The notes beneath the pieces were generated by a model. That model was given only the letters and a program-made list of their open reading frames with translations, did no database searches and was not told where the DNA came from. The translations under genes were made by a program, and so were the position numbers. From positions 1,612,001 to 1,676,000 of the forward strand of contig NZ_CP088923.1 in NCBI RefSeq assembly GCF_021545845.1: DNA of 64,000 nucleotides. The letters are read 5' to 3'. Source of the DNA: Rhodanobacter thiooxydans (GTDB lineage Bacteria > Pseudomonadota > Gammaproteobacteria > Xanthomonadales > Rhodanobacteraceae). Shown here piece after piece: positions 19,773 through 28,887 of this stretch (positions are counted from its first letter, which is position 1; each line of letters begins with the position of its first letter).

Positions 19773-20222
19773 ATGTCCTTCCAGATCCGCCAGGCCACCA
19801 TGCTCGACCTCGATACGCTGGCGCCGCTGTTCGACGGCTACCGCCAGTTCTACGGCCAACCGGCGGACCTGGCGCGGGCGCGGGATTTCCTGGCGGAGCG
19901 CTTCCACCACCACGAATCGCTGGTCCTGCTGGCGCTGGACGAGCATGGCGCGGGGCTTGGTTTCACCCAGCTGTATCCGTTGTTTTCCTCGGTGCGCACC
20001 GTGCGCACCTGGCTGCTCAACGACCTGTTCGTGGCCGCGACGGCGCGGCGGCAAGGCGTGGGGGCCGCGTTGCTGAAGGCGGCCGCGGAGCATGCGCACG
20101 CGCTGGGCGCGGCCAGCCTGTCGCTGTCCACCGCGCTGGACAACGCGCCGGCGCAGGCGCTGTACGAATCGCTGGGCTGGCAGCGCGACCGCCAGTTCTG
20201 CGAATACGGCCTGACACTTTGA
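19773..20222 (+). CDS. GNAT family N-acetyltransferase
   Basis: A 149-residue acetyltransferase. The acetyl-CoA pyrophosphate loop is [16 protein letters not shown], and the C-terminal [19 protein letters not shown] is typical of the family. It is inserted between rlmH and maf, which are adjacent in many relatives. The stop overlaps the TTG start of maf. Substrate unknown. Confidence 0.88.
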   Translation: MSFQIRQATMLDLDTLAPLFDGYRQFYGQPADLARARDFLAERFHHHESLVLLALDEHGAGLGFTQLYPLFSSVRTVRTWLLNDLFVAATARRQGVGAALLKAAAEHAHALGAASLSLSTALDNAPAQALYESLGWQRDRQFCEYGLTL

Positions 20223-20803
20223 CGCCGGTGCTCCACCTCGCCTCGCAATCGCCGCGCCGGCGCCAGTTGCTGGAACAACTCGGCGTGGATTTCGCCGTAC
20301 TCGACGTCGACGTGCCTGAGCAGCGCGCGCCAAGTGAATCACCGCGGGGCTACGTGAGCCGGGTGGCGCGCGACAAGGCGCGCGCCGGCCTCGCGGCGCT
20401 GGCGCACGCGGGCGACGCGCGGGTGATCGGCGCGGACACCGAGGTGGTGCTGGACGACGAAGTGTTCGGCAAGCCGCGTGATGCCGCCGATGCGGCCGCC
20501 ATGCTGCGCCGGCTGTCGGGCCGCACGCATGCGGTGATTTCGGCGGTGTGGCTGGTCGGCGCCGGCGGCGAGCAGTGCGAGGTGTGCGTGTCGCAGGTAC
20601 GCTTCGCCACGCTGGACGAAGCGGCCATCGCTGCCTACGTCGCTACCGGCGAGCCGTTCGGCAAGGCCGGCGGGTACGCGATCCAGGGCCGCGGCGCGGC
20701 GATGGTCGCGCACCTCGACGGCAGCTATTCCGGAGTGATGGGCCTGCCGCTGTTCGAGACCGCGCGGCTGCTGCGCGCTGGCGGGATCAGCCCGGCGGGT
20801 TGA
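20219..20803 (+). CDS. maf: Maf family nucleoside triphosphate pyrophosphatase
   Basis: Maf proteins hydrolyse noncanonical or pyrimidine nucleotides; the YhdE subgroup acts on dTTP and UTP. The signature is [16 protein letters not shown] at the N-terminus, followed by [18 protein letters not shown] and [12 protein letters not shown]. The protein has 194 residues. The start is TTG at 20219, overlapping the preceding stop (TTGA); GTG at 20228 is an alternative that keeps the motif. The 3' end overlaps the convergent CPBP gene by 17 bp. Confidence 0.92.
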   Translation: MTPVLHLASQSPRRRQLLEQLGVDFAVLDVDVPEQRAPSESPRGYVSRVARDKARAGLAALAHAGDARVIGADTEVVLDDEVFGKPRDAADAAAMLRRLSGRTHAVISAVWLVGAGGEQCEVCVSQVRFATLDEAAIAAYVATGEPFGKAGGYAIQGRGAAMVAHLDGSYSGVMGLPLFETARLLRAGGISPAG

Positions 20804-21614
20804 CCGCCACGAACCAGGCGGCGGTGGCCAGCAGGTTGTTGACGCCATGCGCCAGCACCGTCGGCCAGATCGAGCCCGCACGCAGACGCAGGCCGGCCAG
20901 CAGCAGTGCCAGCAACAGCAGGTTCGGCAGCGCGTACCACTGATACTCCAGCCCTGGCAGATGCACCAGCGCGAACAGCAGTGAGCTGACGGCCACCGCC
21001 CAGCCGACCGGCCAGCGCTTCATCAGGGCCGACAGCAGCACGCCGCGGAACAGCAGTTCCTCCACCAGCGGCCCCACGCCCACCACCATCACCAGCAGTG
21101 GCAGGCGCAGGCCCAGTGGAGTACGCCCGCCGATCTGCTGGATGTCCTGGGTCACCGTGTGGCCCTGGGCCAGCCACTCGGTCAACAGCGCACCGAGGAA
21201 CGGCGCCGCCAGTCCGACCAGCACCGCCAGCGCGAAGAACAGCGGCTGGCGCGGCGGCGTGAAGCCGAAACCCGGCGGCTGCGCCAGCGGCCACAGCGCC
21301 GGCCAGGTGCGGCGAGCCAGCCACAGGGTGAGCGGCGCGGCCACGCCTAGCGATAGTATCGCCAGCAATGCCTGCATCGCCGGCTGCGTCAGCGTCGTGC
21401 GGATGGTTGCCTCGATGCCCGGGCCGCCGTCGCGCAAAGCCGCCGTCACCGCGATCGCCGACGCGAACAGGAAGCTGACGATGAGCTGCAGCGCGAAGTA
21501 GGTGACGATGATGCCCACGGTGGCGCGCAGGCCGGGCGCAGCGCTGCCGGCATGCGGTGGGGGTGGCGAATCCTGAGGCGACAGTGGCGAGACCTCGGTG
21601 CTGCTGATTTGCAT
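20787..21614 (-). CDS. CPBP family intramembrane glutamic protease
   Basis: The 275-residue protein has about eight membrane helices. The Abi/CPBP motifs are [15 protein letters not shown] (EExxxR), [13 protein letters not shown] (FxxxH) and [16 protein letters not shown] (HxxxN). These residues form the active site of Rce1-like intramembrane proteases, although many bacterial members are of unknown function. ATG at 21614 is chosen; a TTG start at 21662 would add 16 residues. It overlaps the end of maf tail to tail. Confidence 0.88.
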   Translation of the reverse strand: MQISSTEVSPLSPQDSPPPPHAGSAAPGLRATVGIIVTYFALQLIVSFLFASAIAVTAALRDGGPGIEATIRTTLTQPAMQALLAILSLGVAAPLTLWLARRTWPALWPLAQPPGFGFTPPRQPLFFALAVLVGLAAPFLGALLTEWLAQGHTVTQDIQQIGGRTPLGLRLPLLVMVVGVGPLVEELLFRGVLLSALMKRWPVGWAVAVSSLLFALVHLPGLEYQWYALPNLLLLALLLAGLRLRAGSIWPTVLAHGVNNLLATAAWFVAVNPPG

Positions 21615-21734
21615 GCGGTGACCATCGCTTGTGGCGGAGAGCGGCGCAAGCTGCGCCTTCAAGCTAGTGGCTGGCAGGCCGACCGCGCAACCCTGCCGAT
21701 CGGCAGGATCGTACGCGGCCTGCGGGCCGGGTGT

Positions 21735-22124
21735 TCAGACCAGCATCGCGCGGCCGACGCCGACGCAGGCCAGCACCAGCAAGGCGGCCCAGCCGGACAT
21801 GCCGACCAGGTAGCCGGGGCCGCGTCTGGCCGGATCCTTCAGGTAGGCCAGCGCATACCACACACGGCCGGCGACCCACACCAGCCCGGCCACTCCGGCC
21901 CAACCGCTGAAACCGTAGTGCGCCGCCAGCCACAGCGTGGGCAGGAACATCACCGTGTTCTCCAGCGTGTTCATCTGCACCCGGTAGGCACGTTCGAATG
22001 CGGGGTGCCCGCTGGTGGCCGGCGCCTTGATGGCGTACTTGCCGCGGGCATGGCCGACGGCCCACATGGTGCCGAACAGCAACAGCACGGTGAGCAGGGT
22101 GACCAGGGCGGGCAGGTGGGTCAT
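21735..22124 (-). CDS. MAPEG family membrane protein
   Basis: A 129-residue protein with four predicted helices. The family signature is RAYRVQMNTLENTVMFLPTLWLA (seen as FERAYRVQMNTLENTVMFLP), followed by WVAGRVWYALAYLKDP. MAPEG proteins are membrane glutathione transferases or eicosanoid-related enzymes; bacterial members are mostly uncharacterised. It stands alone, with the CPBP gene 120 bp downstream. Confidence 0.88.
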   Translation of the reverse strand: MTHLPALVTLLTVLLLFGTMWAVGHARGKYAIKAPATSGHPAFERAYRVQMNTLENTVMFLPTLWLAAHYGFSGWAGVAGLVWVAGRVWYALAYLKDPARRGPGYLVGMSGWAALLVLACVGVGRAMLV

Positions 22125-22247
22125 GCTGGAATCCTCACGAAGGGTCGCCTACTTTAGCGGCAGCGCGCGGCGTGGCGTGACCCTGGCCGACGCGTTATCG
22201 TCGCCCCGCGGCGTCGGGGCGGATGCATCAGTCAACGAGGGGTTCCT

Positions 22248-23105
22248 ATGGATTGGCGGAAAGGCGGCAGCAGCAGCAACGTGGAGGTCGACAGCGGCGG
22301 CGGTGGTCCGCGCTTCGGCGGCGGCGGGCGGATGGGCCTGGGCGGGCTGATCGTGCTGGCGCTGCTGGGCTGGATCTTCTTCAAGAATCCGCTGGCGCTG
22401 CTGGACCAGAGCGGCGGCCTGCCGGGCGCCCAGACGCAGACCGGGCAGCCCGTCCAGGTCGATCCCGAGCAGCAGGCTTTCGTCAGCGCGATCCTGCATT
22501 CGACCGAACAGAGCTGGGGGCAGATTTTCCAGGCGCATGGCGCGACCTATGTCGAGCCCAAGCTGCACCTGTTCAGCGGCGGCGTGAACACGGCCTGCGG
22601 CGGCGCCACCACAGCGGTGGGGCCGTTCTACTGCCCAGGCGACCAGAAGGTGTACCTGGACCTGGCGTTCTTCCAGCAGTTGCAGGGCGAGCTGCACTCC
22701 TCCGGCGATTTTGCCCGCGCCTACGTGATCGCGCACGAGGTCGGCCACCACGTGCAGAAGCTCACCGGCGTGTTCGACAAGGTGCGCCAGCTGCAACAGC
22801 GTGGCGTGCCGATGGATGGTGCCGACGGCCTGTCGGTACGGCAGGAACTGCAGGCGGACTGCTACGCCGGCGTGTGGGCCAACCACAGCCAGCAGGAGCT
22901 GAACTGGCTGCAGCCGGGCGACATCGAGTCGGCGCTCAACGCGGCCAGCCACATCGGCGACGATGCCCTGCAGCAGCAGGCGCAGGGCCGGGTGCGCCCG
23001 GATACGTTCACCCACGGCACCTCGGCGCAGCGCGTGAAGTGGTTCAAGGCCGGCTTCAGCAGTGGCGACGTCGCCCAGTGCAACACCTTCGCCGGTGAGC
23101 CATGA
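22248..23105 (+). CDS. Neutral zinc metallopeptidase, YpfJ/KPN_02809 family
   Basis: A 285-residue protein that starts MDWRKGGSSSNVEVDSGGGG, has one N-terminal membrane anchor (MGLGGLIVLALLGWIFF) and a peptidase domain with the zinc motif YVIAHEVGHHVQ (HExxH). LQADCYAGVWAN supplies the downstream conserved Asp and Tyr. The family is widespread and its substrates are not established. The ATG has a GAGGGG site. A terminator-like hairpin follows at 23112-23142. Confidence 0.92.
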   Translation: MDWRKGGSSSNVEVDSGGGGPRFGGGGRMGLGGLIVLALLGWIFFKNPLALLDQSGGLPGAQTQTGQPVQVDPEQQAFVSAILHSTEQSWGQIFQAHGATYVEPKLHLFSGGVNTACGGATTAVGPFYCPGDQKVYLDLAFFQQLQGELHSSGDFARAYVIAHEVGHHVQKLTGVFDKVRQLQQRGVPMDGADGLSVRQELQADCYAGVWANHSQQELNWLQPGDIESALNAASHIGDDALQQQAQGRVRPDTFTHGTSAQRVKWFKAGFSSGDVAQCNTFAGEP

Positions 23106-23111
23106 GTTCTC

Positions 23112-23142
23112 AAGCAGGCAGCCGCAAAACGACTGCCTGCTT
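23112..23142 (+). terminator. Probable terminator after the metallopeptidase gene
   Basis: AAGCAGGCAG (23112-23121) is the exact complement of CTGCCTGCTT (23133-23142) around an 11-nt loop. Only a short T run follows. Confidence 0.5.
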
Positions 23143-23147
23143 TCAAA

Positions 23148-23188
23148 GCCCCTCCCCTGCTTGCAGGGGAGGGTAGGGAGGGGTGGCT
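23148..23188 (+). repeat. Family A palindromic repeat
   Basis: CCCCTCCCCTGC-TT-GCAGGGGAGGG followed by TAGGGAGGGG, closely like the copy at 6303 and the second copy in leuS. It is intergenic, between the metallopeptidase and ykgJ genes. Confidence 0.72.
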
Positions 23189-23261
23189 TTTGCTGCGCAG
23201 CCGCTGCCCGCTGCTCTAGAATCCGCCTCCTGCGCGCCTCGGGGCGCCCCCGGCCAATCCG

Positions 23262-23648
23262 ATGGAACATCCCTGCCTGCGTTGCGGTGCCTGCTGCGCG
23301 TACTTTCGCGTGGCGTTCCATTGGTCGGAAGCGGAAGCCTTCCTCGGCGGCAACGTGCCGCCGGAGCTGACCGAAAAGCTCGACCCGCACCGCCTGGCGA
23401 TGCGCGGCACCAACGCCGCGCAGCCGCGCTGCGTGGCCTTGCAGGGTACGGTGGGTGAGGCGGCGCATTGCGGCATCTACCCGCAGCGGCCCTCGGTATG
23501 CCGCGAGGTGCAGCCGTCGTGGGAGTTCGGCACGGTCAGCCCGCAGTGCGACAAGGCGCGCCTCGCGCACGGCCTGCCGGTGCTGACGCCGGAGGACTGG
23601 CTCGACCCGTTCGACGCTGGTGAACCGCCGCTGCCGCAGAGCGCCTGA
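23262..23648 (+). CDS. YkgJ family cysteine cluster protein
   Basis: The 128-residue protein begins MEHPCLRCGACCAYFRV, giving the CxxCGxCC motif of the YkgJ family, and later CGIYPQRPSVCREVQPSWEFG with further conserved cysteines. The cysteines bind a zinc ion or iron-sulfur cluster; function is unknown. A TAGAAT -10-like box stands at 23217-23222. The IS630 element lies 20 bp beyond the stop codon, so the gene itself is intact. Confidence 0.88.
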   Translation: MEHPCLRCGACCAYFRVAFHWSEAEAFLGGNVPPELTEKLDPHRLAMRGTNAAQPRCVALQGTVGEAAHCGIYPQRPSVCREVQPSWEFGTVSPQCDKARLAHGLPVLTPEDWLDPFDAGEPPLPQSA

Positions 23649-23668
23649 GCGCGCTGCGGCGTCTGATA

Positions 23669-24190
23669 CTAATTTGCGTTCAATGATATAGAAGTTATCC
23701 ACTTGAAGCCGGTCAAAGACTGGGTTTGGTCGTGATCGACTTCCAGTGCGCGCAATCCGCCGGCTAGGGTCGTTTCGACGGCATCGAGGTTCTTGAAGAC
23801 CTCGTTGCCGAAGTCTTGCTCGCGCAAGGCCTTCCAGAGATGCTCGGCTGGGTTGAGCTCGGGGCTATAGGGGGGAAGGAACACCAGGCGCATGGAGTCG
23901 GGAACGACCAGGGCGTTTGCCTGATGCCAGCCGGCTTGATCCATGACCATGAGAATGAACTCGCCAGGATGGCGACCGGCCACTTCGGCCAGGAACAGGG
24001 ACATGGCCTCGGCATTGACCCACGGCAAGATGAGACTGTCGAGGACGCCGTCGTGAGGACTCACGGCGGCGAAGGCGTAGATGTATTGACGTTCCAGCCG
24101 CGCCCCCACGACAGGACGTGTCGGTGAGGGCGCCCAACATCGCCGTGGCGAGCCGAGCAGGCCAAACCGCCCCTCGTCCTGGAACATCAA
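23669..24190 (-). CDS. IS630 transposase, C-terminal frame (DDE catalytic domain)
   Basis: 173 residues from the first ATG, but the frame is open back to the A7 run. It carries the DDE catalytic residues in MFQDEGRFGLL, LMVMDQAGWHQAN and LPPYSPELNPAEHLW, the classic IS630 signature. Without a frameshift it has no ribosome-binding site of its own. The reading frame runs to the last codon of the inverted repeat. Confidence 0.82.
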   Translation of the reverse strand: MMFQDEGRFGLLGSPRRCWAPSPTRPVVGARLERQYIYAFAAVSPHDGVLDSLILPWVNAEAMSLFLAEVAGRHPGEFILMVMDQAGWHQANALVVPDSMRLVFLPPYSPELNPAEHLWKALREQDFGNEVFKNLDAVETTLAGGLRALEVDHDQTQSLTGFKWITSISLNAN

Positions 24191-24209
24191 GCGAACCGGG
24201 CGACCGCAC

Positions 24210-24734
24210 CTAGCCTGACGCGCGACCTCGGCGCGAACGCAGCGCCGCAGTTTTTTTATATGCCGCTTGGGCCGAAACGTCTGCCTTCGGGTGGCGGGGC
24301 CGTGGAATCACCTTGCGCCAACCATGCCGCTCCAACAGGCGATAGATCGTCGACAGCGCCACCGGTTTGCCGACCCGTGCCGCATATGCCTGCCGGATGT
24401 CCAAGGCACGCAACATCCCACCCATCTCGGCCTGTCGCACAAACGGCTCCAGCAGTGCCTTCTCCTCTTCCTCGCTCAAGTACTGATGATGGCGGCCGCC
24501 ACGCTCGTTCAGCGCGAAGATCGCCTCACCTTCCTTGGCCCAGCGCGAATGGATCGTATGGACGGTCGACGCCGACCATCCCAGGATCTGGGCAATCTCC
24601 TGCGCCGAGCTCCCCAGTGTGGCCCGTAGCAGCACGCACTGGATTCGCTGGTACTCGCGATGCGATCCGGCTTGCTTCAGTCGCTCCGCCAGTCGCTTCA
24701 CCGTGGCCTTGTCGTTGCCGATCAGTGTCTTCAC
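24210..24734 (-). CDS. IS630 transposase, N-terminal frame (helix-turn-helix)
   Basis: 174 residues. It begins MKTLIGNDKATVKRL and contains a homeodomain-like helix-turn-helix (SSAQEIAQILGWSASTVHTI) and a winged-helix block (LSTIYRLLERHGWRKVIPRP), the DNA-binding half of an IS630 transposase. At TAT-AAA-AAA-ACT (seven A residues, near 24251-24257) the frame leaves the family consensus and ends after about 13 unrelated residues. The catalytic half continues in the +1 frame. Loss of one A would join them. Either slippage on the A7 run makes the full protein or the element is mutated. Confidence 0.82.
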   Translation of the reverse strand: MKTLIGNDKATVKRLAERLKQAGSHREYQRIQCVLLRATLGSSAQEIAQILGWSASTVHTIHSRWAKEGEAIFALNERGGRHHQYLSEEEEKALLEPFVRQAEMGGMLRALDIRQAYAARVGKPVALSTIYRLLERHGWRKVIPRPRHPKADVSAQAAYKKTAALRSRRGRASG

Positions 24735-24864
24735 TTGCCATCTCCCTTCCAGGCGATGGCAAGAGTATATCTAGTTTATTGAACGCAAGTTGGTATGAAA
24801 CAGCAGGGGAGAGCTGCCCGCCACCGCGATGGGTGACGGGCATGCGGATTACCCGGGAGCCTGT

Positions 24865-26460
24865 TTATTGGCAGCCAGGGAACTTGAACGACGCAATGCG
24901 CGTGTTCCAGTTGAACGAGCCGGTGTTCTGCAGGTACTCGGTGGTGTACCAGAACGTGCAGTCGTCGACCGGGTCGACCGTCATCGCGCTGTAGTCACCC
25001 CAGCGCGACAGGTTGTTGCCGCTCTGCGATCCGTTGCCTTCGATGATGCTGTTCTCCGCTTCCAGCGTGTTCAGCGGGTCGCTGGCCAGGCGGCCGGTGT
25101 AGCGGATCGCCGGGTGCAGCGCGCTGCTGGATACGCTGTAGCCGAGCGCCATGTTGCCCTGCTTGTCCATCGCCACCGAGCCCATCCAGCGGAAGCTGGT
25201 GTCCGGCGAGAAGGTGGATTGCTGGTACACCACCGGTGTGGTGCCCGGGCTGCGGATCTCGTACCAGCGCACGCCGGTATACGGGTTCTTGCGCGAGGTG
25301 CCGACCTGCACCGAGTGGTTGACCACCAGTGACTCGTGAGTGCCGAAGTTGCGGTAGGCCAGGCGGAACATCAGGCGGTCGCCCAGCGAGTCCAGCTTTT
25401 GCCGCGTACCGTATTGCGGGATGCAGCTGCCGCCGCGGCAGGCGGTGGCGAAGGCGGCCACCGGAATGTTGAGCGGACCGCTCAACGAGGTGTTGGCGCT
25501 GTTCGCCCAGTCTACGTGGAACTTCCACAGGTTCACCGAATTGCTGGTGAAGTTCAGCATGTAGTTCGGCGAACCGGCCGGCGGCGCGGTGGCGCCATCG
25601 AGGTCCGCCGGCAGCACGCCGCCGTAGCTGGTGGACAACTGGAAGCACTGCTGGGTCGCCGCCTGGCCGTTCAACATCGCCGTGCGGTCATAGGCGCACA
25701 GCTTGGCACCCTGGAACGTACTGGTGAACATGTTGAAGGTCTCGTAGTAACCGTCCGGCCAGACACCCATCTTCGGATAGTCAGGAAAGACGCTGCCGTA
25801 GGAGAAGGCATAGCGGTAGTACGCGCCGGTGGCGTCGCTGGTGGCCGACACGGCCACGCACTGGTAATACGGCGTGGCGCTGACGGCGAACTGCGAGACG
25901 ACCCAGCGGTTGGCGGCCTTGTCGTAGACCACCACGGCATCGCCGTCGTTGTCGGCCTCGCAGGGGCCGCCGAAGCCGGACCACAGGGTGTTGCTCGGCA
26001 CCGGACCGTAGGTCACCGCCTTGCTGGCCTTGTCGAACACCGCGAAGCCGGTGTTGACGATCTGCAGATACTGGGTGGCGCCGACAGCGCCGTTCGTATC
26101 CGGCGGCGCGCTGTTGACGGTGAAGGTGCCCTGCGGGCCGCTGAAGCCCTGGCCGACGCCTTCGAAACCGGCGCCCAGTGCGGGCGCAAACGCCCCGGTG
26201 ATGGTGTGTTGCACGGCGCCGTCGGTCTGGTTGCCCGGAGCCAGCGGCGGCAGTGGATGCAGCGGATGAATGCGGGGACTCTTGGAGAAATCTTCCGGTC
26301 GCGGCATCGTGCCGCGCAGGGAGCGCAAGGTGTCGTGTTTCACGGCAGGCGTCACTTCCACCTTCGGCGCCGCGTTTTCGGCGAAGGCCTGGTTGCTTGT
26401 CGCCAGACCGAAAACGGCGCCCAGCGCGATGCTCAAGGCTGTCAAGTTTCGTGATGACAT
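24865..26460 (-). CDS. Secreted protein of unknown function (531 residues)
   Basis: A Sec signal peptide (ALSIALGAVFGLATSNQAFA) is followed by a Pro-rich linker (HPLHPLPPLAPGNQ) and a long domain rich in Gly, Ser, Tyr and Trp. Segments such as PDTNGAVGATQYLQIVN, RWVVSQFAVS, GYYETFNMF and FRWMGSVAMDKQGNMALGY repeat at intervals, suggesting a beta-propeller. Single cysteines occur in CEADNDGD, YYQCVAVS, CFQLS and CRGGSC, allowing disulfides. The ATG has a strong GGAGGGG site. No enzymatic motif was recognised. The gene lies 70 bp from the IS630 element and has no operon partner. Confidence 0.8.
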   Translation of the reverse strand: MSSRNLTALSIALGAVFGLATSNQAFAENAAPKVEVTPAVKHDTLRSLRGTMPRPEDFSKSPRIHPLHPLPPLAPGNQTDGAVQHTITGAFAPALGAGFEGVGQGFSGPQGTFTVNSAPPDTNGAVGATQYLQIVNTGFAVFDKASKAVTYGPVPSNTLWSGFGGPCEADNDGDAVVVYDKAANRWVVSQFAVSATPYYQCVAVSATSDATGAYYRYAFSYGSVFPDYPKMGVWPDGYYETFNMFTSTFQGAKLCAYDRTAMLNGQAATQQCFQLSTSYGGVLPADLDGATAPPAGSPNYMLNFTSNSVNLWKFHVDWANSANTSLSGPLNIPVAAFATACRGGSCIPQYGTRQKLDSLGDRLMFRLAYRNFGTHESLVVNHSVQVGTSRKNPYTGVRWYEIRSPGTTPVVYQQSTFSPDTSFRWMGSVAMDKQGNMALGYSVSSSALHPAIRYTGRLASDPLNTLEAENSIIEGNGSQSGNNLSRWGDYSAMTVDPVDDCTFWYTTEYLQNTGSFNWNTRIASFKFPGCQ

Positions 26461-26885
26461 GGGTTCCCCTCCACGAGGTAACGGCATTGGAAAGGGTCGA
26501 CGCGTGCGACTGGCGTTGCACAGCTTTGGTGGCCAGGCACGACAGGGATCCGATAACCGTTCCACCATCACGCGACTTCGGCATCGCGCGCCCCTGGACT
26601 TCCAGGCGGAACGGCGGAGTCATAGCGCTTCGAGGGGAATTTTTCGTGAAGAGGTCGTCCGGCGCCTGACGGCAGGCAGCCGTTTATCCCGAGCCGCGTA
26701 CGCGGCCGCCTGCAGGTACGCGATGGCGGCCGGCGCCGACCAGTCGAGTCGCGGCTCGGCGTCGCGGAATGGACGATGTTCGACCGTCGAGCTGGAGCCC
26801 GACATACGGCGAGTTCGCGGCAACGACGGCCCTGCAGGTGTGGTGTCGTCGCGCCGTCGCTTGTCGTGCGGCGCGACCCGGACGC
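26461..26885. other. 425-bp intergenic region, nothing recognised
   Basis: This stretch lies upstream of the secreted-protein gene and downstream of the DEAD-box helicase gene, both on the minus strand. It must hold the promoter of the secreted-protein gene. No convincing -35/-10 pair, RNA gene, repeat or coding frame with domain similarity was found; the open frames across it are compositional. Confidence 0.5.
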
Positions 26886-28730
26886 TTACTTGCGCCGCGG
26901 CGGTTTGGCCCCGCCGGGCCGCGGCTTGAAGCTGCCGGGCTTCCTGAAACCGCCCGGCTTGTGCGCCGGCGGTGCGCTGTTGCCGGTGTCGCTGCCGTCC
27001 CACTCATGGATGCGCAACTGCTGCTGCACCACCCACACCTTTTTCAGGTGCTCGAAGATTTCCTTCGGCATGCCGTCGGGCAGGTCGATCAGGCTGTAGT
27101 GGTCGCGGATGCTGAGGCGGCCGATGTACTGGCTGTCCAGCCCGGCTTCGTTGGCGATCGCGCCGATGATGTTGCCCGGCTTCACGCCGTGCTCGTGGCC
27201 GACCTCGATACGATAGGTGCGCTTGCCCTGCTCGGTGGCGTGCGCGCGCAGCGGGTGGGGATGGCCAGACTCGCGCGGCAGCGCGTCTTCGTGACTGCGC
27301 GGTTTGTGCTCGCGGGTCGTGCGGCTGGCGCTGTCGCGCTCGCGTGGCTTGTGCTCGCGGGCGGCCGGTTCGTATTTCTCGCGCTTCGGCGGCGGCGCCA
27401 GCAGCAGTGGCTGGTCGCCCTGGGCGATGCGCGCCAGCGCGGCGGCGATCTCGACGGCCGGCACGTTGTGTTCCTGCTCGTACTGCTCGATCAGCTTCTG
27501 GAATTCACCAAGGTCGCCCTGGGCCAGCATGTCGCTGATGCGCTGCTTGAACTTGCCGATGCGCACGTCGTTGACCACCTCGACCGACGGCAGCTGCATC
27601 TGCTCGATCGGCTGCCGGGTGGCGCGCTCGATCGCGTGCAGCATGCCGCGCTCGCGCGGGCTGACAAACAGGATCGCCTCGCCGCTGCGCCCGGCGCGAC
27701 CGGTGCGACCGATGCGGTGCACGTAGCTTTCGGTGTCGTAGGGGATGTCGTAGTTCAGCACATGGCTGATCCGCTCCACGTCGAGGCCGCGCGCGGCCAC
27801 GTCGGTGGCGACCAGGATGTCGAGCTTGCCGTCCTTCAGCTGCTGGATCACCCGCTCGCGCTGCGCCTGGGCGATGTCGCCGTTGATCGCGGCGGCGGCC
27901 AGGCCGCGCGCCTGCAGCTTCTCGGCCAGCTCCTCGGTGGCCTGCTTGGTGCGCGCGAAGATGATCATCGCGTCGAACGGCTCGGCCTCGAGGATGCGCG
28001 TCAGCGCGTCGAGCTTGTGCATGCCGCTGACGAACCAGTAGCGCTGGTGGATGTTCGCCGCGGTGGTGGTGGCCGCCTTGATGGTGACCTCGACCGGCTC
28101 CTTCAGGTGGCGCTGCGCGATCTTGCGGATCGGCGCCGGCATGGTCGCCGAGAACAATGCGACCTGGCGTCCCGGCGGGGTGGCCTGCAGCACTTTCTCC
28201 ACGTCGTCGATGAAGCCCATGCGCAGCATCTCGTCGGCTTCGTCGAGCACCAGGAACTTCAGCTCGGAGAGGTCCAGCGTGCCCTTGTCCAGGTGATCGA
28301 TCACGCGGCCGGGCGTGCCGACCACCACGTGCACGCCGCGCTTGAGCGAGTGCAGCTGCGGGCCGTAGCTCTGGCCGCCGTAGATCGGCAGCACCTGGAA
28401 GCCGGGCAGGTGGGCGGCGTAGGTCTGGAATGCCTCGGCCACCTGGATCGCCAGCTCGCGCGTGGGCGCCAGTACCAGCGCCTGCGGCTTGCCAGGCTTG
28501 CGCTCGATACGCGACAGGATCGGCAGCGCGAACGCGGCAGTCTTGCCGGTGCCGGTCTGCGCCTGGCCGAGCACGTCGCGGCCTTCCAGCAGCGGCGGGA
28601 TGGTCGCGGCCTGGATCGGCGAGGGGGACTCGTAGCCGACGTCGGCCAGCACGCGCAGGACATCGGGGTGCAGCGCAAGTGCGCCGAAGCCGGACGACAC
28701 CGGGGTGTGGTCGGGAGCAGGGGACGACAT
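26886..28730 (-). CDS. deaD: DEAD-box ATP-dependent RNA helicase, CsdA/DeaD type
   Basis: A 614-residue RNA helicase. The Q motif GYESPSPIQAATIP, Walker [22 protein letters not shown] (DEAD), SATMP, and [13 protein letters not shown] are all present. After the core come a charged Arg/Glu/His-rich region and a DbpA-type RNA-binding domain (RTYRIEVGHEHGVKPGNIIGA, visible in two blocks, with GRLSIRDHYSLIDLP), then a Gly/Pro/Lys tail. This architecture fits CsdA/DeaD, which assists 50S assembly and mRNA decay in the cold. ATG at 28730 is chosen, with GAGG upstream. Confidence 0.92.
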   Translation of the reverse strand: MSSPAPDHTPVSSGFGALALHPDVLRVLADVGYESPSPIQAATIPPLLEGRDVLGQAQTGTGKTAAFALPILSRIERKPGKPQALVLAPTRELAIQVAEAFQTYAAHLPGFQVLPIYGGQSYGPQLHSLKRGVHVVVGTPGRVIDHLDKGTLDLSELKFLVLDEADEMLRMGFIDDVEKVLQATPPGRQVALFSATMPAPIRKIAQRHLKEPVEVTIKAATTTAANIHQRYWFVSGMHKLDALTRILEAEPFDAMIIFARTKQATEELAEKLQARGLAAAAINGDIAQAQRERVIQQLKDGKLDILVATDVAARGLDVERISHVLNYDIPYDTESYVHRIGRTGRAGRSGEAILFVSPRERGMLHAIERATRQPIEQMQLPSVEVVNDVRIGKFKQRISDMLAQGDLGEFQKLIEQYEQEHNVPAVEIAAALARIAQGDQPLLLAPPPKREKYEPAAREHKPRERDSASRTTREHKPRSHEDALPRESGHPHPLRAHATEQGKRTYRIEVGHEHGVKPGNIIGAIANEAGLDSQYIGRLSIRDHYSLIDLPDGMPKEIFEHLKKVWVVQQQLRIHEWDGSDTGNSAPPAHKPGGFRKPGSFKPRPGGAKPPRRK

Positions 28731-28887
28731 GGGGGAACCTCGGGAAGGCAGCGCCGGGAATGCGGCGCGCGGATCGTGCATTCTACCAGCGTCCATGGGC
28801 GCGCGCGGCGCTTCCGGCTGAACGCGAACGTGATGGCGGCGCGGTTATGCTTCGCGTTGCCTTTGCCAATGGAGCGACGAGCCGACG

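Larger units (their letters stand above)
23669..24793 (-). mobile_element. IS630-type insertion sequence, complete with inverted repeats and TA duplication
   Basis: The element is 1125 bp. The left end reads CTAATTTGCGTTCAAT and the right end, reversed, CCAACTTGCGTTCAAT (14 of 16 identical). It is flanked on both sides by TA (23667-23668 and 24794-24795), the target duplication of IS630/Tc1 elements. It carries a transposase in two frames on the minus strand. The second frame's stop codon lies at the very tip of the terminal repeat. Confidence 0.9.
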
